64,000 bases of DNA from Stutzerimonas stutzeri (GTDB lineage Bacteria; Pseudomonadota; Gammaproteobacteria; Pseudomonadales; Pseudomonadaceae): positions 248,001 through 312,000 of the forward strand of contig NZ_JAMOHZ010000004.1 in the NCBI RefSeq assembly GCF_024448715.1, in the 5' to 3' direction. Numbering within the stretch: the first letter of the stretch is position 1; each line of letters opens with the position of its first letter. This document shows, piece by piece, positions 35,742-44,435 of this stretch. A model generated the notes under the pieces. The model had not been told where the DNA came from. It ran no database searches and was given only the letters and a program-made list of their open reading frames with translations. A program made the position numbers and the translations under genes.

Positions 35742-36393
35742 CCCATTCATGGCCCAGCTACCGCTGGTGGCGATCCTGCGCGGCATCACGCCGGAGTCGA
35801 TTCTCCCAGTGGGCCGGGCGCTCTTTGATTGCGGCTTCCGCCTGATCGAAATCCCACTGAATTCACCGCAGGCACTGGTGAGTATCGAAATGCTCGCCGC
35901 GGAGTTGGGTGCGGACTGTCTGGTCGGTGCCGGCACGGTGCTCGATGTGGCCCAAGTGAAAGCGGTCGCTGCGGCCGGCGGCCGCCTTATCGTCTCCCCG
36001 AACATGAATCCGGACGTCATCCGTGCCACGCGTGCTGCCGGACTGATCAGCGCACCGGGAGTGGCAACGCCGAGCGAAGGCTTCGCTGCGCTGGAGGCTG
36101 GCGCCCAGGTGCTCAAGCTGTTTCCCGCCGAGCAGTGTGGCCCCGCCGTGGTGAAAGCCTGGCGGGCTGTATTCCCCCAGGGCTGCCTGCTACTTCCGGT
36201 CGGCGGCATCACGCCTGAAAACATGGCCGCTTTCGTCGATGCAGGCGCGGCTGGTTTCGGCTTGGGATCCGCGCTCTACAAACCGGGCCAGAATTACGCG
36301 GATGTGGCGCGTAGCGCCACTGCTTTCGTTGCCGCCTGGGAACGACTGAAAACACGAATGAGGTGCGCCCCGTATCCCTTGCCTTGGCCCTGA
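35734..36393 (+). CDS. dgoA: 2-dehydro-3-deoxy-6-phosphogalactonate aldolase
   Basis: 219 residues from a GTG at 35734 after GAGGAGG. Class I aldolase motifs: PLVAILRGITPE, FRLIEIPLNSPQ, VGAGTVLDV and the Schiff-base lysine in AQVLKLFPAEQCGP. It splits the product of DgoK into pyruvate and glyceraldehyde 3-phosphate. The last dozen or so residues (RMRCAPYPLPWP) extend past the usual end and may be read into altered downstream DNA. The dehydratase and transporter normally found in such operons are absent. Confidence 0.9.
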   Translation: MLDPFMAQLPLVAILRGITPESILPVGRALFDCGFRLIEIPLNSPQALVSIEMLAAELGADCLVGAGTVLDVAQVKAVAAAGGRLIVSPNMNPDVIRATRAAGLISAPGVATPSEGFAALEAGAQVLKLFPAEQCGPAVVKAWRAVFPQGCLLLPVGGITPENMAAFVDAGAAGFGLGSALYKPGQNYADVARSATAFVAAWERLKTRMRCAPYPLPWP

Positions 36394-36484
36394 TTATGCT
36401 CGCGGTCTGGCTACTGCCGCCGCTTTTGCGCCTTTGGCGGAGCACCGTACATCCCGTCCTGCCTTCACTGACTAAGGAGCAACC

Positions 36485-37263
36485 ATGTATTTCAACGACC
36501 TCAGGGCAAGCGCGTCCTCATTACCGGCGCCACCATGGGTATTGGTCTGGCCACCGCCAAGGCATTTGCCCAACTCGGCGCCAAGGTCGGTATCACTGCG
36601 CGCAATCGGCCGGAAAATCTCGATGCGCTGCTGACCGAACTCTGCGCGCAAGGCGGGGAGGCGGCATTCTTCGTCGGTGACCTGAGTCGCAGTCAGGACT
36701 GCGTCGATACCGTCGCGGCCTTCGTAGAGCGCTTCGGTGGTTTGGATGTGCTGATCAACAATGCCGGCGCGCTGTTGGAGCGGCGCGGGCTGGAGAAAAT
36801 CGATGATGCGTTCTTCGATGCCATGGTGGACGTGAATCTACGCTCGGCACTGTTGATCACTCGCGAAGCCATCCCGCACCTGCGTAAATCGGCCAAGTCC
36901 AGCGGACAGAGTACATCGGTGATCACTACCGGCTCGATCGCCGCCTATAACGGCGGCGGCCCCGGCGCGAGCCTCTACGCCGCCTCCAAGGCCTGGCTGC
37001 ATAACGTGCAGCGCAACTGGGTGCGTGAGTTCGCCGGTGACAACATCCGCTTCAACGTGGTTGCGCCGGGCACGGTGGATACCGCTTTCCATGCCGACAA
37101 GGATGACTCTGCACGCGCCCAGGTAAATACCACCATCCCGCTCGGACGATTCGGTACGTCTGAGGAAATGGCCCCGGCTTACCTGTTCCTCGCCTCGCAC
37201 GCCTGCAGCGGCTATATCACGGGCCAGACGCTGGACGTGAACGGCGGCCAGGCGATGCCCTGA
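36485..37263 (+). pseudogene. SDR-family oxidoreductase with a 1-bp frameshift near the start
   Basis: A good start (AAGGAGC then ATG at 36485, reading MYFNDL) is out of frame with the body. One missing C near 36502 would join it to QGKRVLITGATMGIGLATAKAF. The body (from 36503) is a full SDR: NNAGALL, SIAAYNGGGPGASLYAASKAWL (Ser-Tyr-Lys) and a normal C-terminus. Upstream in the body frame there is a stop at 36472 and no ATG/GTG/TTG before 36535; starting there would lose the first strand and half of the TGxxxGxG motif. Likely a sugar dehydrogenase of the cluster, broken or misread. Confidence 0.8.
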
Positions 37264-37273
37264 GGAGCGCGCG

Positions 37274-37710
37274 ATGAATGCTCAGGTTGCTGCACCTCCG
37301 CTGGCTTACGGGCCTCCCATCAGTCTGGAAACGGCCAGCCGCGTCGTCGAAGCCGCACGTGCGCATGCGCAGGCCAACGGCTGGGCGATGGTTATCGCCG
37401 TGACCGACGCCGGCGGTCATCTGGTTCTGCTGCAGCGGATGGACCACGCCACGCACGGCAGCGTCGAGGTGGCCCAGCGCAAGGCGGCCACCGCGGCGGC
37501 CTTCAAGCGCGCCACCAAGGGTTTCGAGGAAACGCTCGCCAGCGGCGGGGCGACGTTGCGGTTGCTGTCGATGCATAACGCCATCCTCATGGATGGCGGC
37601 ATCCCGTTGATCGAAGACGGCCGGGTGATTGCGCGATCGGCGTGTCGGGTATGCACCCGAGCGAGGTCGGTCAGGTCGCCGAGGCCGGTGCGCGTGTGCT
37701 GAACGGCTGA
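37274..37710 (+). pseudogene. HbpS/GlcG-family protein with a 1-bp frameshift near the end
   Basis: The first 119 residues are a clear HbpS/GlcG domain (WAMVIAVTDAGGHLVLLQRMD, GGIPLIEDGRVI). After GATT at 37627-37630 the frame goes wrong and ends at 37702 in an unrelated Arg-rich tail. Adding one G there gives GAIGVSGMHPSEVGQVAEAGARVLNG and a stop at 37710, which is the proper family ending; compare [11 protein letters not shown] in the glcG gene of this same window. GAGGAGC lies upstream of the ATG. The role of the family is unclear (heme or small-molecule binding). Confidence 0.8.
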
Positions 37711-37724
37711 GTGCTGCGAGGTGA

Positions 37725-37760
37725 AAAGCCCGTCCCGGCAGCGCCGCGACGGGCTTTCTT
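37725..37760. terminator. Bidirectional terminator between the dgo cluster and ubiA
   Basis: AAAGCCCGTC at 37725 pairs perfectly with GACGGGCTTT at 37748, followed by TCTT; the A-run on the left serves the opposite strand. Confidence 0.85.
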
Positions 37761-38652
37761 ATGCGCGCGTTGCGTAGTCGAGGATGATGCCGAGGAGGAT
37801 CGCCAGCCCGGCCCAATGGTTGTGCAGGAACGCCTTGAAGCAGACCTGCGGCTTGCGCGAGCGCGTCTTCCAGAATTCCCAGGCGAAGCAGGCGGCGGCG
37901 ATGGTCAGGCCGAGGTGGAACCACTGCCCGAGTTCGAAGCGCACGCCAGCGAGAATCAGGCAGAACAGGGCGAGGCCCTGCAGCGTGGCGATGATGACCC
38001 GATCGGCCCCGCCGAACAGGATGGCGGTGGATTTGATGCCGATCTTCAGATCGTCCTCGCGGTCGGCCATGGCGTAATAGGTGTCGTAACCCACGGTCCA
38101 GACCACGTTGGCAATGAACAGCAGCCAGGCTTCGGGTGGCAGTTCGCCGCGTTCGGCTGTGAAGGCCATCGGCATGCCCCAGGAGAACGCGGCGCCGAGC
38201 ACCACCTGTGGATAGTAGGTGTAGCGCTTCATGAAGGGGTAGAGCGCGGCGACGCCCAGCGCGCCGAAGGATAGCCAGATGGTCGCGGCATTGGTCAGCA
38301 ATACCAGGCCGAAGCTAAGGGCCACCAGCACTGCGAACAGAATCCAGGCTTCCTTTGGCGTGACCTTGCCGGTCGCCAGCGGGCGACCCTTGGTGCGGCT
38401 GACATGGCCGTCGAAATTGCGATCGGCGAAGTCGTTGATCACGCAGCCGGCGGCACGCATAAGGATCACGCCGAGCACGAAGATCACCACATTCTTCACG
38501 CTGGGCGAGCCTTCACCGGCGATCCATAGCGCCCAGAGCGTCGGCCACAGCAAGAGGTAGGTGCCGATGGGTCGCTCCAGGCGCATCAGCTGGATGAAGT
38601 CCCAGGCGCGCGGATGCAGGCGATTGCTCGATTGCAGAAGCTTTTGGTACAT
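37759..38652 (-). CDS. ubiA: 4-hydroxybenzoate octaprenyltransferase
   Basis: 297 residues with about eight membrane helices and both Asp-rich motifs: [24 protein letters not shown] and [45 protein letters not shown] at the N terminus is diagnostic. It prenylates 4-hydroxybenzoate, the second step of ubiquinone synthesis in these bacteria. ubiC lies 51 bp upstream on the same strand. Confidence 0.96.
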   Translation of the reverse strand: MYQKLLQSSNRLHPRAWDFIQLMRLERPIGTYLLLWPTLWALWIAGEGSPSVKNVVIFVLGVILMRAAGCVINDFADRNFDGHVSRTKGRPLATGKVTPKEAWILFAVLVALSFGLVLLTNAATIWLSFGALGVAALYPFMKRYTYYPQVVLGAAFSWGMPMAFTAERGELPPEAWLLFIANVVWTVGYDTYYAMADREDDLKIGIKSTAILFGGADRVIIATLQGLALFCLILAGVRFELGQWFHLGLTIAAACFAWEFWKTRSRKPQVCFKAFLHNHWAGLAILLGIILDYATRA

Positions 38653-38703
38653 CGGCGGGTCTCCAAACGGTGAAGGGCGGTTATGGGGCAGTCTGTGCCG
38701 CGT

Positions 38704-39243
38704 TCAGGTCGTGATCCGTGCGGCCCGCCACAGGGCCGGCAGAAACACCTCGGCGACCAGCACGCGCAGATCGCCCTGGCTGAAACAGGAGCGGCGAGCC
38801 CAGAGCTGCGCTTGCCGGATATCGCGCGGCAGCCAGGCGTCAGGATAGCGACGGGCTTCCAGCGGGCCGCGCGCGAACGCCGGATCGCTGAACAGCAATT
38901 CGCCTAGCGAGCGGCTGCCCAGGTGCGGCAGATCCAGCCCGGACTGTTCCAGCGCGCTACGGGCGGCGACGCTGCGGGCGAATACCCAGGGCTCCTGATG
39001 CCCGCGTAGATAGACCTCGCGAACCCAGCCTTGGCTGCCATGTGCCACACCCAGTGCGGCGCATTCGTCGTCGCGCAACGCTTCCCAGCCTTCGGCCAGC
39101 GGGGTCACGCTGAAAGCACCTGCAGCCAGCTCGGTGAGGCGGCGGGTTAACGAGCCTTTGTCGACGAAAAGCCAATCATGCAAGGCGGGATCGAGGGCAG
39201 TGGGAAATTGGTCGGCGGTCAGCCAGTCTTGGGAGTCGGACAC
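38704..39243 (-). CDS. ubiC: Chorismate pyruvate-lyase
   Basis: 179 residues from a GTG at 39243; an ATG at 39306 is an in-frame alternative, and no strong ribosome site decides. UbiC features: WLFVDKGSLTRRLTEL, REVYLRGHQEPWVFARSV, LGSRSLGELLF and RRYPDAWLPRD-type end with WARRSCF. It makes 4-hydroxybenzoate from chorismate, feeding UbiA in the same operon. Confidence 0.92.
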   Translation of the reverse strand: MSDSQDWLTADQFPTALDPALHDWLFVDKGSLTRRLTELAAGAFSVTPLAEGWEALRDDECAALGVAHGSQGWVREVYLRGHQEPWVFARSVAARSALEQSGLDLPHLGSRSLGELLFSDPAFARGPLEARRYPDAWLPRDIRQAQLWARRSCFSQGDLRVLVAEVFLPALWRAARITT

Positions 39244-39392
39244 GAGCGATAGCGGGCAACGAAAAGAAGCGGCGAGTCTAGCATGGGGACCGAAGGGCAG
39301 CCCCAAGCCGTCAGGCTTAGGGCTTCAAACCAAAACCAAGCTACAAGCGGTCTGCGTGCTTTTCCTTGGAGAATTGCAGGCTGCCGCTGCTT

Positions 39393-40163
39393 TTACGTCC
39401 ATCCCTCCAACCGCATCGTCGCGCGAACCAGGCGCTGTTCTTCCTGCTCGATCTCTTTGAGATTGTCGCGAATGCTGTGAATGTGGTCGCGAGCGGCGCG
39501 CTGGGCCTGGTCCGGCAGGCGCTCGGTGACGGCGTGGAACAGCCGCGAGTGCTGCCGGTCGATCTGCCGCTTCTGTGTTGGTCGGTGGTAGAGGTTGTTC
39601 ACCGAGGCGAATACGGTGGAGAGCATCAGGTCAGTCAACGACTGCAGCGTATGCACCAGCACCGGGTTGTGTGAGGCCTCGCTGACGGCCAGATGAAAGG
39701 CGTGATCGAGACGCGCGTGCTCGCGTGGGTCGCCGGCTTCCTCGGTGTGCGCGGCAAGCATCTCCTCGTAGCGGCGGCGCAGTAGGATGAAATCGGCATC
39801 GGTACCGCGTAGCGCCGCCAGGCGTGCCGATTCGCCTTCCAGCAGGGCGCGGACTTCGAGTAGATCGAATAACGTGCGCGGCTGCGAGTTGAATAGATGC
39901 ATCAAGGGGCTAGCGTCTTGTTCGCCGGATAGCTTGGCGACGTGAGAGCCGCGACCTTGCGCGGTTTCGATGATGCCGCGGCCGCGCAACACGCGCAGAC
40001 CTTCGCGCAAGGCTGAGCGGGAGATGCCCAGTTTTTCACACAGACGTCGTTCCGACGGTAAAGCCTGGCCGACCTTTAGCACGCCATCGACGATCAGGCG
40101 TTCGATACGCTCGGCGACGACGTCGGCCAGCTGGCGGCGATCCTGGGTAGTCTCGATCAACAT
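39393..40163 (-). CDS. glcC: GntR/FadR-family glycolate operon regulator GlcC
   Basis: 256 residues: winged helix (about 8-75, VGQALPSERRLCEKLGISRSALREGLRVLRGRGIIE) and FCD ligand domain (about 90-235, RALLEGESARLAALR, HARLDHAFHLAVSEASHNPVLVHTL). It is divergent from glcD, with two identical palindromes between them. GlcC activates the glycolate genes with glycolate and represses itself in E. coli; the same scheme is inferred here. Confidence 0.92.
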   Translation of the reverse strand: MLIETTQDRRQLADVVAERIERLIVDGVLKVGQALPSERRLCEKLGISRSALREGLRVLRGRGIIETAQGRGSHVAKLSGEQDASPLMHLFNSQPRTLFDLLEVRALLEGESARLAALRGTDADFILLRRRYEEMLAAHTEEAGDPREHARLDHAFHLAVSEASHNPVLVHTLQSLTDLMLSTVFASVNNLYHRPTQKRQIDRQHSRLFHAVTERLPDQAQRAARDHIHSIRDNLKEIEQEEQRLVRATMRLEGWT

Positions 40164-40175
40164 TAGAGTCTCCTA

Positions 40176-40190
40176 ACTGGTAGGACCAGT
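40176..40190. promoter_or_regulatory. Putative GlcC operator 1 (next to glcC)
   Basis: ACTGGTAGGACCAGT is a perfect 6+6 inverted repeat with a 3-bp spacer, containing the TGGT-N3-ACCA core of FadR-type operators. It lies 12 bp upstream of the glcC start codon, where binding would block glcC. Confidence 0.75.
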
Positions 40191-40283
40191 TTTGCCGAAG
40201 CTTACCGCATTATGGGGTAGAGGTGCTTAGGGCCTCGATATCTGGACGTTTTAAGCATTGGGGCTGAAAGTCTGTTGAAAGAA

Positions 40284-40298
40284 ACTGGTAGGACCAGT
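40284..40298. promoter_or_regulatory. Putative GlcC operator 2 (upstream of glcD)
   Basis: The same 15 bases as operator 1, 108 bp away and 99 bp upstream of the glcD start codon. Exact repetition of a palindrome in this short divergent gap is strong evidence for a regulator site. Confidence 0.75.
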
Positions 40299-40397
40299 GG
40301 TTTTGCCAATGGACGAAATGGCAGCGCCGGGCTAATGATGCGTCAAACCACCGCAGCTGGTCGGGCTGACGGTGAACAATGAAGAGCACCGATTGCC

Positions 40398-41897
40398 ATG
40401 AATATCCTCTACGACGAACGCGTCGACGGTGAACTGCCCAAGGTCGACAAGGCGGCACTGCTCGCCGAGTTGCAGGCGCAACTGCCCGGCATGGACATCC
40501 TCCATCGCGGCGAAGATCTCAAGCCCTACGAGTGCGATGGCCTGTCCGCCTACCGCACCACGCCGATGCTGGTGGTGTTGCCCGAACGCATCGAGCAGGT
40601 CGAAACACTGCTGAAGATCGCCCACAAGCGTGGCGTGCCGGTGGTCGCTCGGGGTGCCGGTACTGGTCTGTCCGGCGGCGCGCTGCCGTTGGAGCAGGGC
40701 ATCCTGCTGGTGATGGCGCGTTTCAACAAGATTCTTGAAATCGACCCGGCCGGTCGCTTCGCCCGTGTTCAGCCTGGCGTGCGCAACCTGGCGATCTCCC
40801 AGGCCGCGGCGCCCTTCGACCTTTATTACGCGCCCGATCCGTCCTCGCAGATCGCCTGCTCCATCGGCGGCAACGTCGCTGAGAACGCGGGTGGCGTGCA
40901 CTGCCTGAAATATGGCCTGACTGTGCACAACCTGCTCAAGGTGGAAATTCTCACAGTCGAGGGCGAGCGCATGGTGCTTGGCTCCGATGCGCTGGATTCG
41001 CCGGGCTTCGACCTGCTGGCACTGTTCACCGGCTCCGAGGGCATGCTCGGGATCGTTACCGAGGTGACCGTCAAGCTCCTGCCCAAGCCGCAGGTGGCCA
41101 AGGTGCTGCTGGCCGCGTTCGACTCGGTGGAAAAAGCCGGGCGTGCGGTGGGCGACATCATCGCCGCGGGCATCATTCCCGGTGGCCTGGAGATGATGGA
41201 CAACCTCTCGATCCGCGCCGCCGAGGACTTCATTCGCGCCGGTTACCCGGTGGATGCCGAGGCGATCCTGCTCTGCGAACTGGACGGTGTCGAGGCTGAC
41301 GTAGTTGACGACTGCACGCGCGTCAGCGAAGTCCTCAAGCTCGCCGGGGCCACCGAAGTGCGTCAGGCGCGCGACGAGGCCGAGCGAGTCAAGTTCTGGG
41401 CCGGGCGCAAGAATGCTTTCCCGGCAGTCGGGCGAATCTCGCCGGACTATTACTGTATGGACGGCACCATTCCACGACGCGAGCTGCCGGGCGTCCTCAA
41501 GGGCATTTCCGACCTGTCCGACGAATACGGCCTGCGCGTCGCCAACGTCTTCCATGCTGGCGACGGCAATATGCACCCGCTGATCCTCTTCGATGCCAAC
41601 ACCGAAGGCGAGCTGGAACGCGCTGAAGCACTGGGCGGCAAAATCCTCGAACTCTGCGTGAAGGTCGGCGGCTCGATCACCGGCGAGCACGGTGTCGGCC
41701 GCGAGAAAATCAATCAGATGTGCGCGCAGTTCAACGCCGACGAGCTGACCCTGTTCCACGCGGTAAAAGCTGCATTCGATCCCAGTGGTCTACTCAACCC
41801 CGGCAAGAACATTCCGACCCTGCACCGTTGCGCCGAATTCGGCGGCATGCATGTGCACGGCGGGCAGTTGCCCTTCCCCGAATTGGAGCGCTTCTGA
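40398..41897 (+). CDS. glcD: Glycolate oxidase FAD subunit GlcD
   Basis: 499 residues. FAD-binding PCMH domain with VARGAGTGLSGGALPLEQGI and SIGGNVAENAGGVHCLKYG; C-terminal oxidase domain with HAGDGNMHPLI and GEHGVGREKI. With GlcE and GlcF it oxidises glycolate to glyoxylate at the membrane. Its stop overlaps the glcE start. Confidence 0.96.
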   Translation: MNILYDERVDGELPKVDKAALLAELQAQLPGMDILHRGEDLKPYECDGLSAYRTTPMLVVLPERIEQVETLLKIAHKRGVPVVARGAGTGLSGGALPLEQGILLVMARFNKILEIDPAGRFARVQPGVRNLAISQAAAPFDLYYAPDPSSQIACSIGGNVAENAGGVHCLKYGLTVHNLLKVEILTVEGERMVLGSDALDSPGFDLLALFTGSEGMLGIVTEVTVKLLPKPQVAKVLLAAFDSVEKAGRAVGDIIAAGIIPGGLEMMDNLSIRAAEDFIRAGYPVDAEAILLCELDGVEADVVDDCTRVSEVLKLAGATEVRQARDEAERVKFWAGRKNAFPAVGRISPDYYCMDGTIPRRELPGVLKGISDLSDEYGLRVANVFHAGDGNMHPLILFDANTEGELERAEALGGKILELCVKVGGSITGEHGVGREKINQMCAQFNADELTLFHAVKAAFDPSGLLNPGKNIPTLHRCAEFGGMHVHGGQLPFPELERF

Positions 41898-42955
41898 TGG
41901 CCGTTTCCTACGACGCCAGCGAGCACTTGCTCGAACAGGTCAACCAGGCACTGGCCAACGATACCCCGCTGCGTATTCAAGGCGGCGGCAGCAAAGCGTT
42001 CCTCGGACGTCCCGTCGAGGGCGAGTTGCTTGATACCCGCACGCACCGCGGCATTGTCAGCTATGACCCGACCGAACTGGTGATCACGGCTCGTGCCGGC
42101 ACGCCGCTGGCGGAGCTGGAAGCGGCTCTCGACGAAGCTGGGCAGATGCTGCCTTGCGAGCCGCCGCATTTCACTGACGGCGCCACGGTCGGCGGCATGA
42201 TCGCCGCAGGTCTGTCCGGTCCGCGTCGGCCATGGTCCGGCTCGGTGCGCGATTTCGTGCTGGGTTCGCGGGTGATTACCGGTCACGGCAAGCATTTGCG
42301 CTTCGGCGGCGAGGTGATGAAGAACGTTGCCGGCTACGACCTGTCGCGCCTGATGGCCGGCAGCTTCGGCTGCCTCGGCGTGCTTACCGAGGTGTCGCTG
42401 AAAGTGCTGCCCAAGCCACGTCTGTGCCGCAACCTACGGGTCGAGATGTCGGCCGACCACGCGCTCCTCAAGCTTGCCGAATGGGGACAGCAACCGGTAC
42501 CCATTACCGCCGCGAGCTATGACGGCCAGGCGCTGCATCTACGCCTTGAAGGTGGTGAAGGGTCGGTGAATGCTGCTTGCGACCGCATTGGTGGCGAAGC
42601 CTTGGATTCCGGTTACTGGAACGATCTGCGCGAACAACGGCTGAGCTTTTTCGCCGATGCGCGGCCGCTGTGGCGCCTGTCGCTGCCAACCAACACGCCT
42701 ATATTGGCGCTGCCTGGCGAACAGCTGATCGACTGGGCGGGCGCTCAGCGTTGGCTGAAATCCGATGCCGATGCGCAGACCATTCGTGCAATTGCGAGCG
42801 AAGTTGGCGGTCACGCCATCTGCTTCACGGCCGGCGCCACCGCCAGCCCGTTCCAACCATTGGGCGAGCCGTTGCTGCGTTACCACCGCCAGCTCAAGAC
42901 GCAACTCGACCCGCAGGGGATCTTCAACCCCGGCCGTATGTATTCCGAGGTCTAG
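41897..42955 (+). CDS. glcE: Glycolate oxidase FAD-binding subunit GlcE
   Basis: 352 residues from the ATG at 41897. A second, shorter PCMH domain: IQGGGSKAFLGRP, EPPHFTDGATVGGMIAAGLSGPRRPWSG and LRFGGEVMKNVAGYDLSRLMAGSFG, ending in DPQGIFNPGRMY. It partners GlcD. The stop codon TAG is itself the first three bases of the palindromic element that fills the gap to glcF. Confidence 0.95.
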   Translation: MAVSYDASEHLLEQVNQALANDTPLRIQGGGSKAFLGRPVEGELLDTRTHRGIVSYDPTELVITARAGTPLAELEAALDEAGQMLPCEPPHFTDGATVGGMIAAGLSGPRRPWSGSVRDFVLGSRVITGHGKHLRFGGEVMKNVAGYDLSRLMAGSFGCLGVLTEVSLKVLPKPRLCRNLRVEMSADHALLKLAEWGQQPVPITAASYDGQALHLRLEGGEGSVNAACDRIGGEALDSGYWNDLREQRLSFFADARPLWRLSLPTNTPILALPGEQLIDWAGAQRWLKSDADAQTIRAIASEVGGHAICFTAGATASPFQPLGEPLLRYHRQLKTQLDPQGIFNPGRMYSEV

Positions 42956-43139
42956 GTCGCGCTCAGCGCGATTGGCCGCTGCGACGCTGCGCCAGAAGGT
43001 GCAAGACAAGGCGTGAGGAGAGAAGTTTGGTGAGCCAAACGAACGACGAACAACGATGGATTGCGCCTTCTGGAGCGCGTCCCGAAGGGTTGGCGCGAAG
43101 CGCCAACGCAAAGAGCCAATTCGTGTTGGGAGCGACCTA
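42953..43139. repeat. 187-bp imperfect palindromic element in the glcE-glcF gap
   Basis: The ends are TAGGTCGC (42953-42960) and GCGACCTA (43132-43139). Inside these are ATTGGC/GCCAAT (42971-42976, 43115-43120) and CCAGAAGGTGCAA (42992-43004) against TTGCGCCTTCTGG (43061-43073), 12 of 13 matching. Two further hairpins sit inside: GTTTGG/CCAAAC (43025-43040) and GTTGGCGC/GCGCCAAC (43089-43107). The nested symmetry looks like a small hairpin-forming mobile or REP-type element. Confidence 0.7.
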
Positions 43140-43142
43140 AAC

Positions 43143-44360
43143 ATGCAAACCAATCTCAGCGAAGCCGCGAAGAAGCTGCCGCGTGCCGAGGAAGCCGAGA
43201 GCATTCTGCGTTCTTGCGTGCACTGTGGTTTCTGCAACGCCACTTGCCCAACCTACCAGCTGCTAGGTGATGAGCTCGATGGCCCGCGCGGGCGCATCTA
43301 CCTGATGAAGCAGATGTTCGAAGGCGGCGAAGTCACCGAAAGCACTCAGACCCACCTGGACCGTTGCCTGACCTGCCGCAACTGCGAAACCACCTGCCCG
43401 TCCGGCGTGCAATACCACAACCTGCTGGATATCGGCCGTGACTTCATGGAGCAGCAGGTCCAGCGCTCGGCGGGTGAACGCCTGCTGCGCACCGGTCTGC
43501 GCAACGTGATTCCGCGTCCGGGCCTGTTCAAGGCATTGCTCAGTACCGGCAATGCGCTGCGGCCGCTGATGCCGGCCACGTTGCGTTCGCACATGCCGCG
43601 CCAGGTCACCCCGGCCAAGCCGCGCCCGCAGGTTATGCATGCGCGTCGCGTGCTGATGCTCGAAGGCTGCGTACAGCCAAGCCTGTCGCCGAACACCAAT
43701 GCCGCTACCGCGCGGGTGCTCGATCGACTCGGCATCAGCGTCAGCACGGCGCGCGAAGCCGGTTGCTGCGGCGCCGTGGATTACCACCTGAACGCCCAGC
43801 AGGCTGGACTGGACCGTGCCCGGCGCAACATCGACGCCTGGTGGCCCGCCATTGAAGGCGGCGCCGAAGCCATCGTGCAGACCGCCAGCGGTTGCGGTGC
43901 CTTCATCAAGGATTACGGTCATCTGCTGCGTGACGACCCGGCCTACGCGGTCAAGGCTGCCCGAGTCAGTGCGCTGGCCAAGGATTTGGTGGAAGTCATG
44001 CGCAGTGCCGAGCTCGAGCGGCTGAACGTCAAGGCCGACAAGCGCATGGCGTTCCATTGCCCTTGCACGCTGCAGCACGCACAGAAGCTCAATGGCGCGG
44101 TCGAAGACGTGCTCACGCGTCTAGGCTTCCAGCTCACCGCAGTGCCGGATGCACATCTGTGCTGCGGCTCGGCGGGCAGCTATTCGATCACCCAGCCGGA
44201 GCTATCCAAGCAACTGCGCGACAACAAGCTAACCGCGCTGGAAAGCGGCAAGCCGGAAGTGATCGTCACCGCCAACATCGGTTGCCAGACCCACCTCGAC
44301 GGCGCAGGCCGCACGCCGGTGCGGCATTGGATCGAGATTGTCGAAGAGGCGATGAGCTAA
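43143..44360 (+). CDS. glcF: Glycolate oxidase iron-sulfur subunit GlcF
   Basis: 405 residues from the ATG at 43143. Two 4Fe-4S motifs (CVHCGFCNATCPTYQ and CLTCRNCETTCPSGVQY) and two C-terminal CCG modules (GCVQPSLSP..., REAGCCGAVDYH, HCPCTLQHAQ, LCCGSAGSYS). It passes electrons from GlcDE to the quinone pool. The possible ribosome site GGGAG lies within the palindromic element, about 10 bp before the ATG. Confidence 0.96.
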   Translation: MQTNLSEAAKKLPRAEEAESILRSCVHCGFCNATCPTYQLLGDELDGPRGRIYLMKQMFEGGEVTESTQTHLDRCLTCRNCETTCPSGVQYHNLLDIGRDFMEQQVQRSAGERLLRTGLRNVIPRPGLFKALLSTGNALRPLMPATLRSHMPRQVTPAKPRPQVMHARRVLMLEGCVQPSLSPNTNAATARVLDRLGISVSTAREAGCCGAVDYHLNAQQAGLDRARRNIDAWWPAIEGGAEAIVQTASGCGAFIKDYGHLLRDDPAYAVKAARVSALAKDLVEVMRSAELERLNVKADKRMAFHCPCTLQHAQKLNGAVEDVLTRLGFQLTAVPDAHLCCGSAGSYSITQPELSKQLRDNKLTALESGKPEVIVTANIGCQTHLDGAGRTPVRHWIEIVEEAMS

Positions 44361-44435
44361 AGCAGGCCCACCCTGCGCCGACCGGTTTCCGGATAGCGCA
44401 GTGAATAACCGAATTACGAAGACAGGAGAATCGAG

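Noticed and set aside
36363..36484. Short hydrophobic reading frame between dgoA and the SDR gene (reads VRPVSLALALIMLAVWLLPP)
   Set aside because: It resembles a signal peptide but runs across the SDR start into nonsense. It could be the relic of a deleted gene; I cannot support a gene.
40332..41759. A 475-codon open frame antisense to glcD
   Set aside because: Same reason: it lies opposite a certain gene and its translation matches no family I know.
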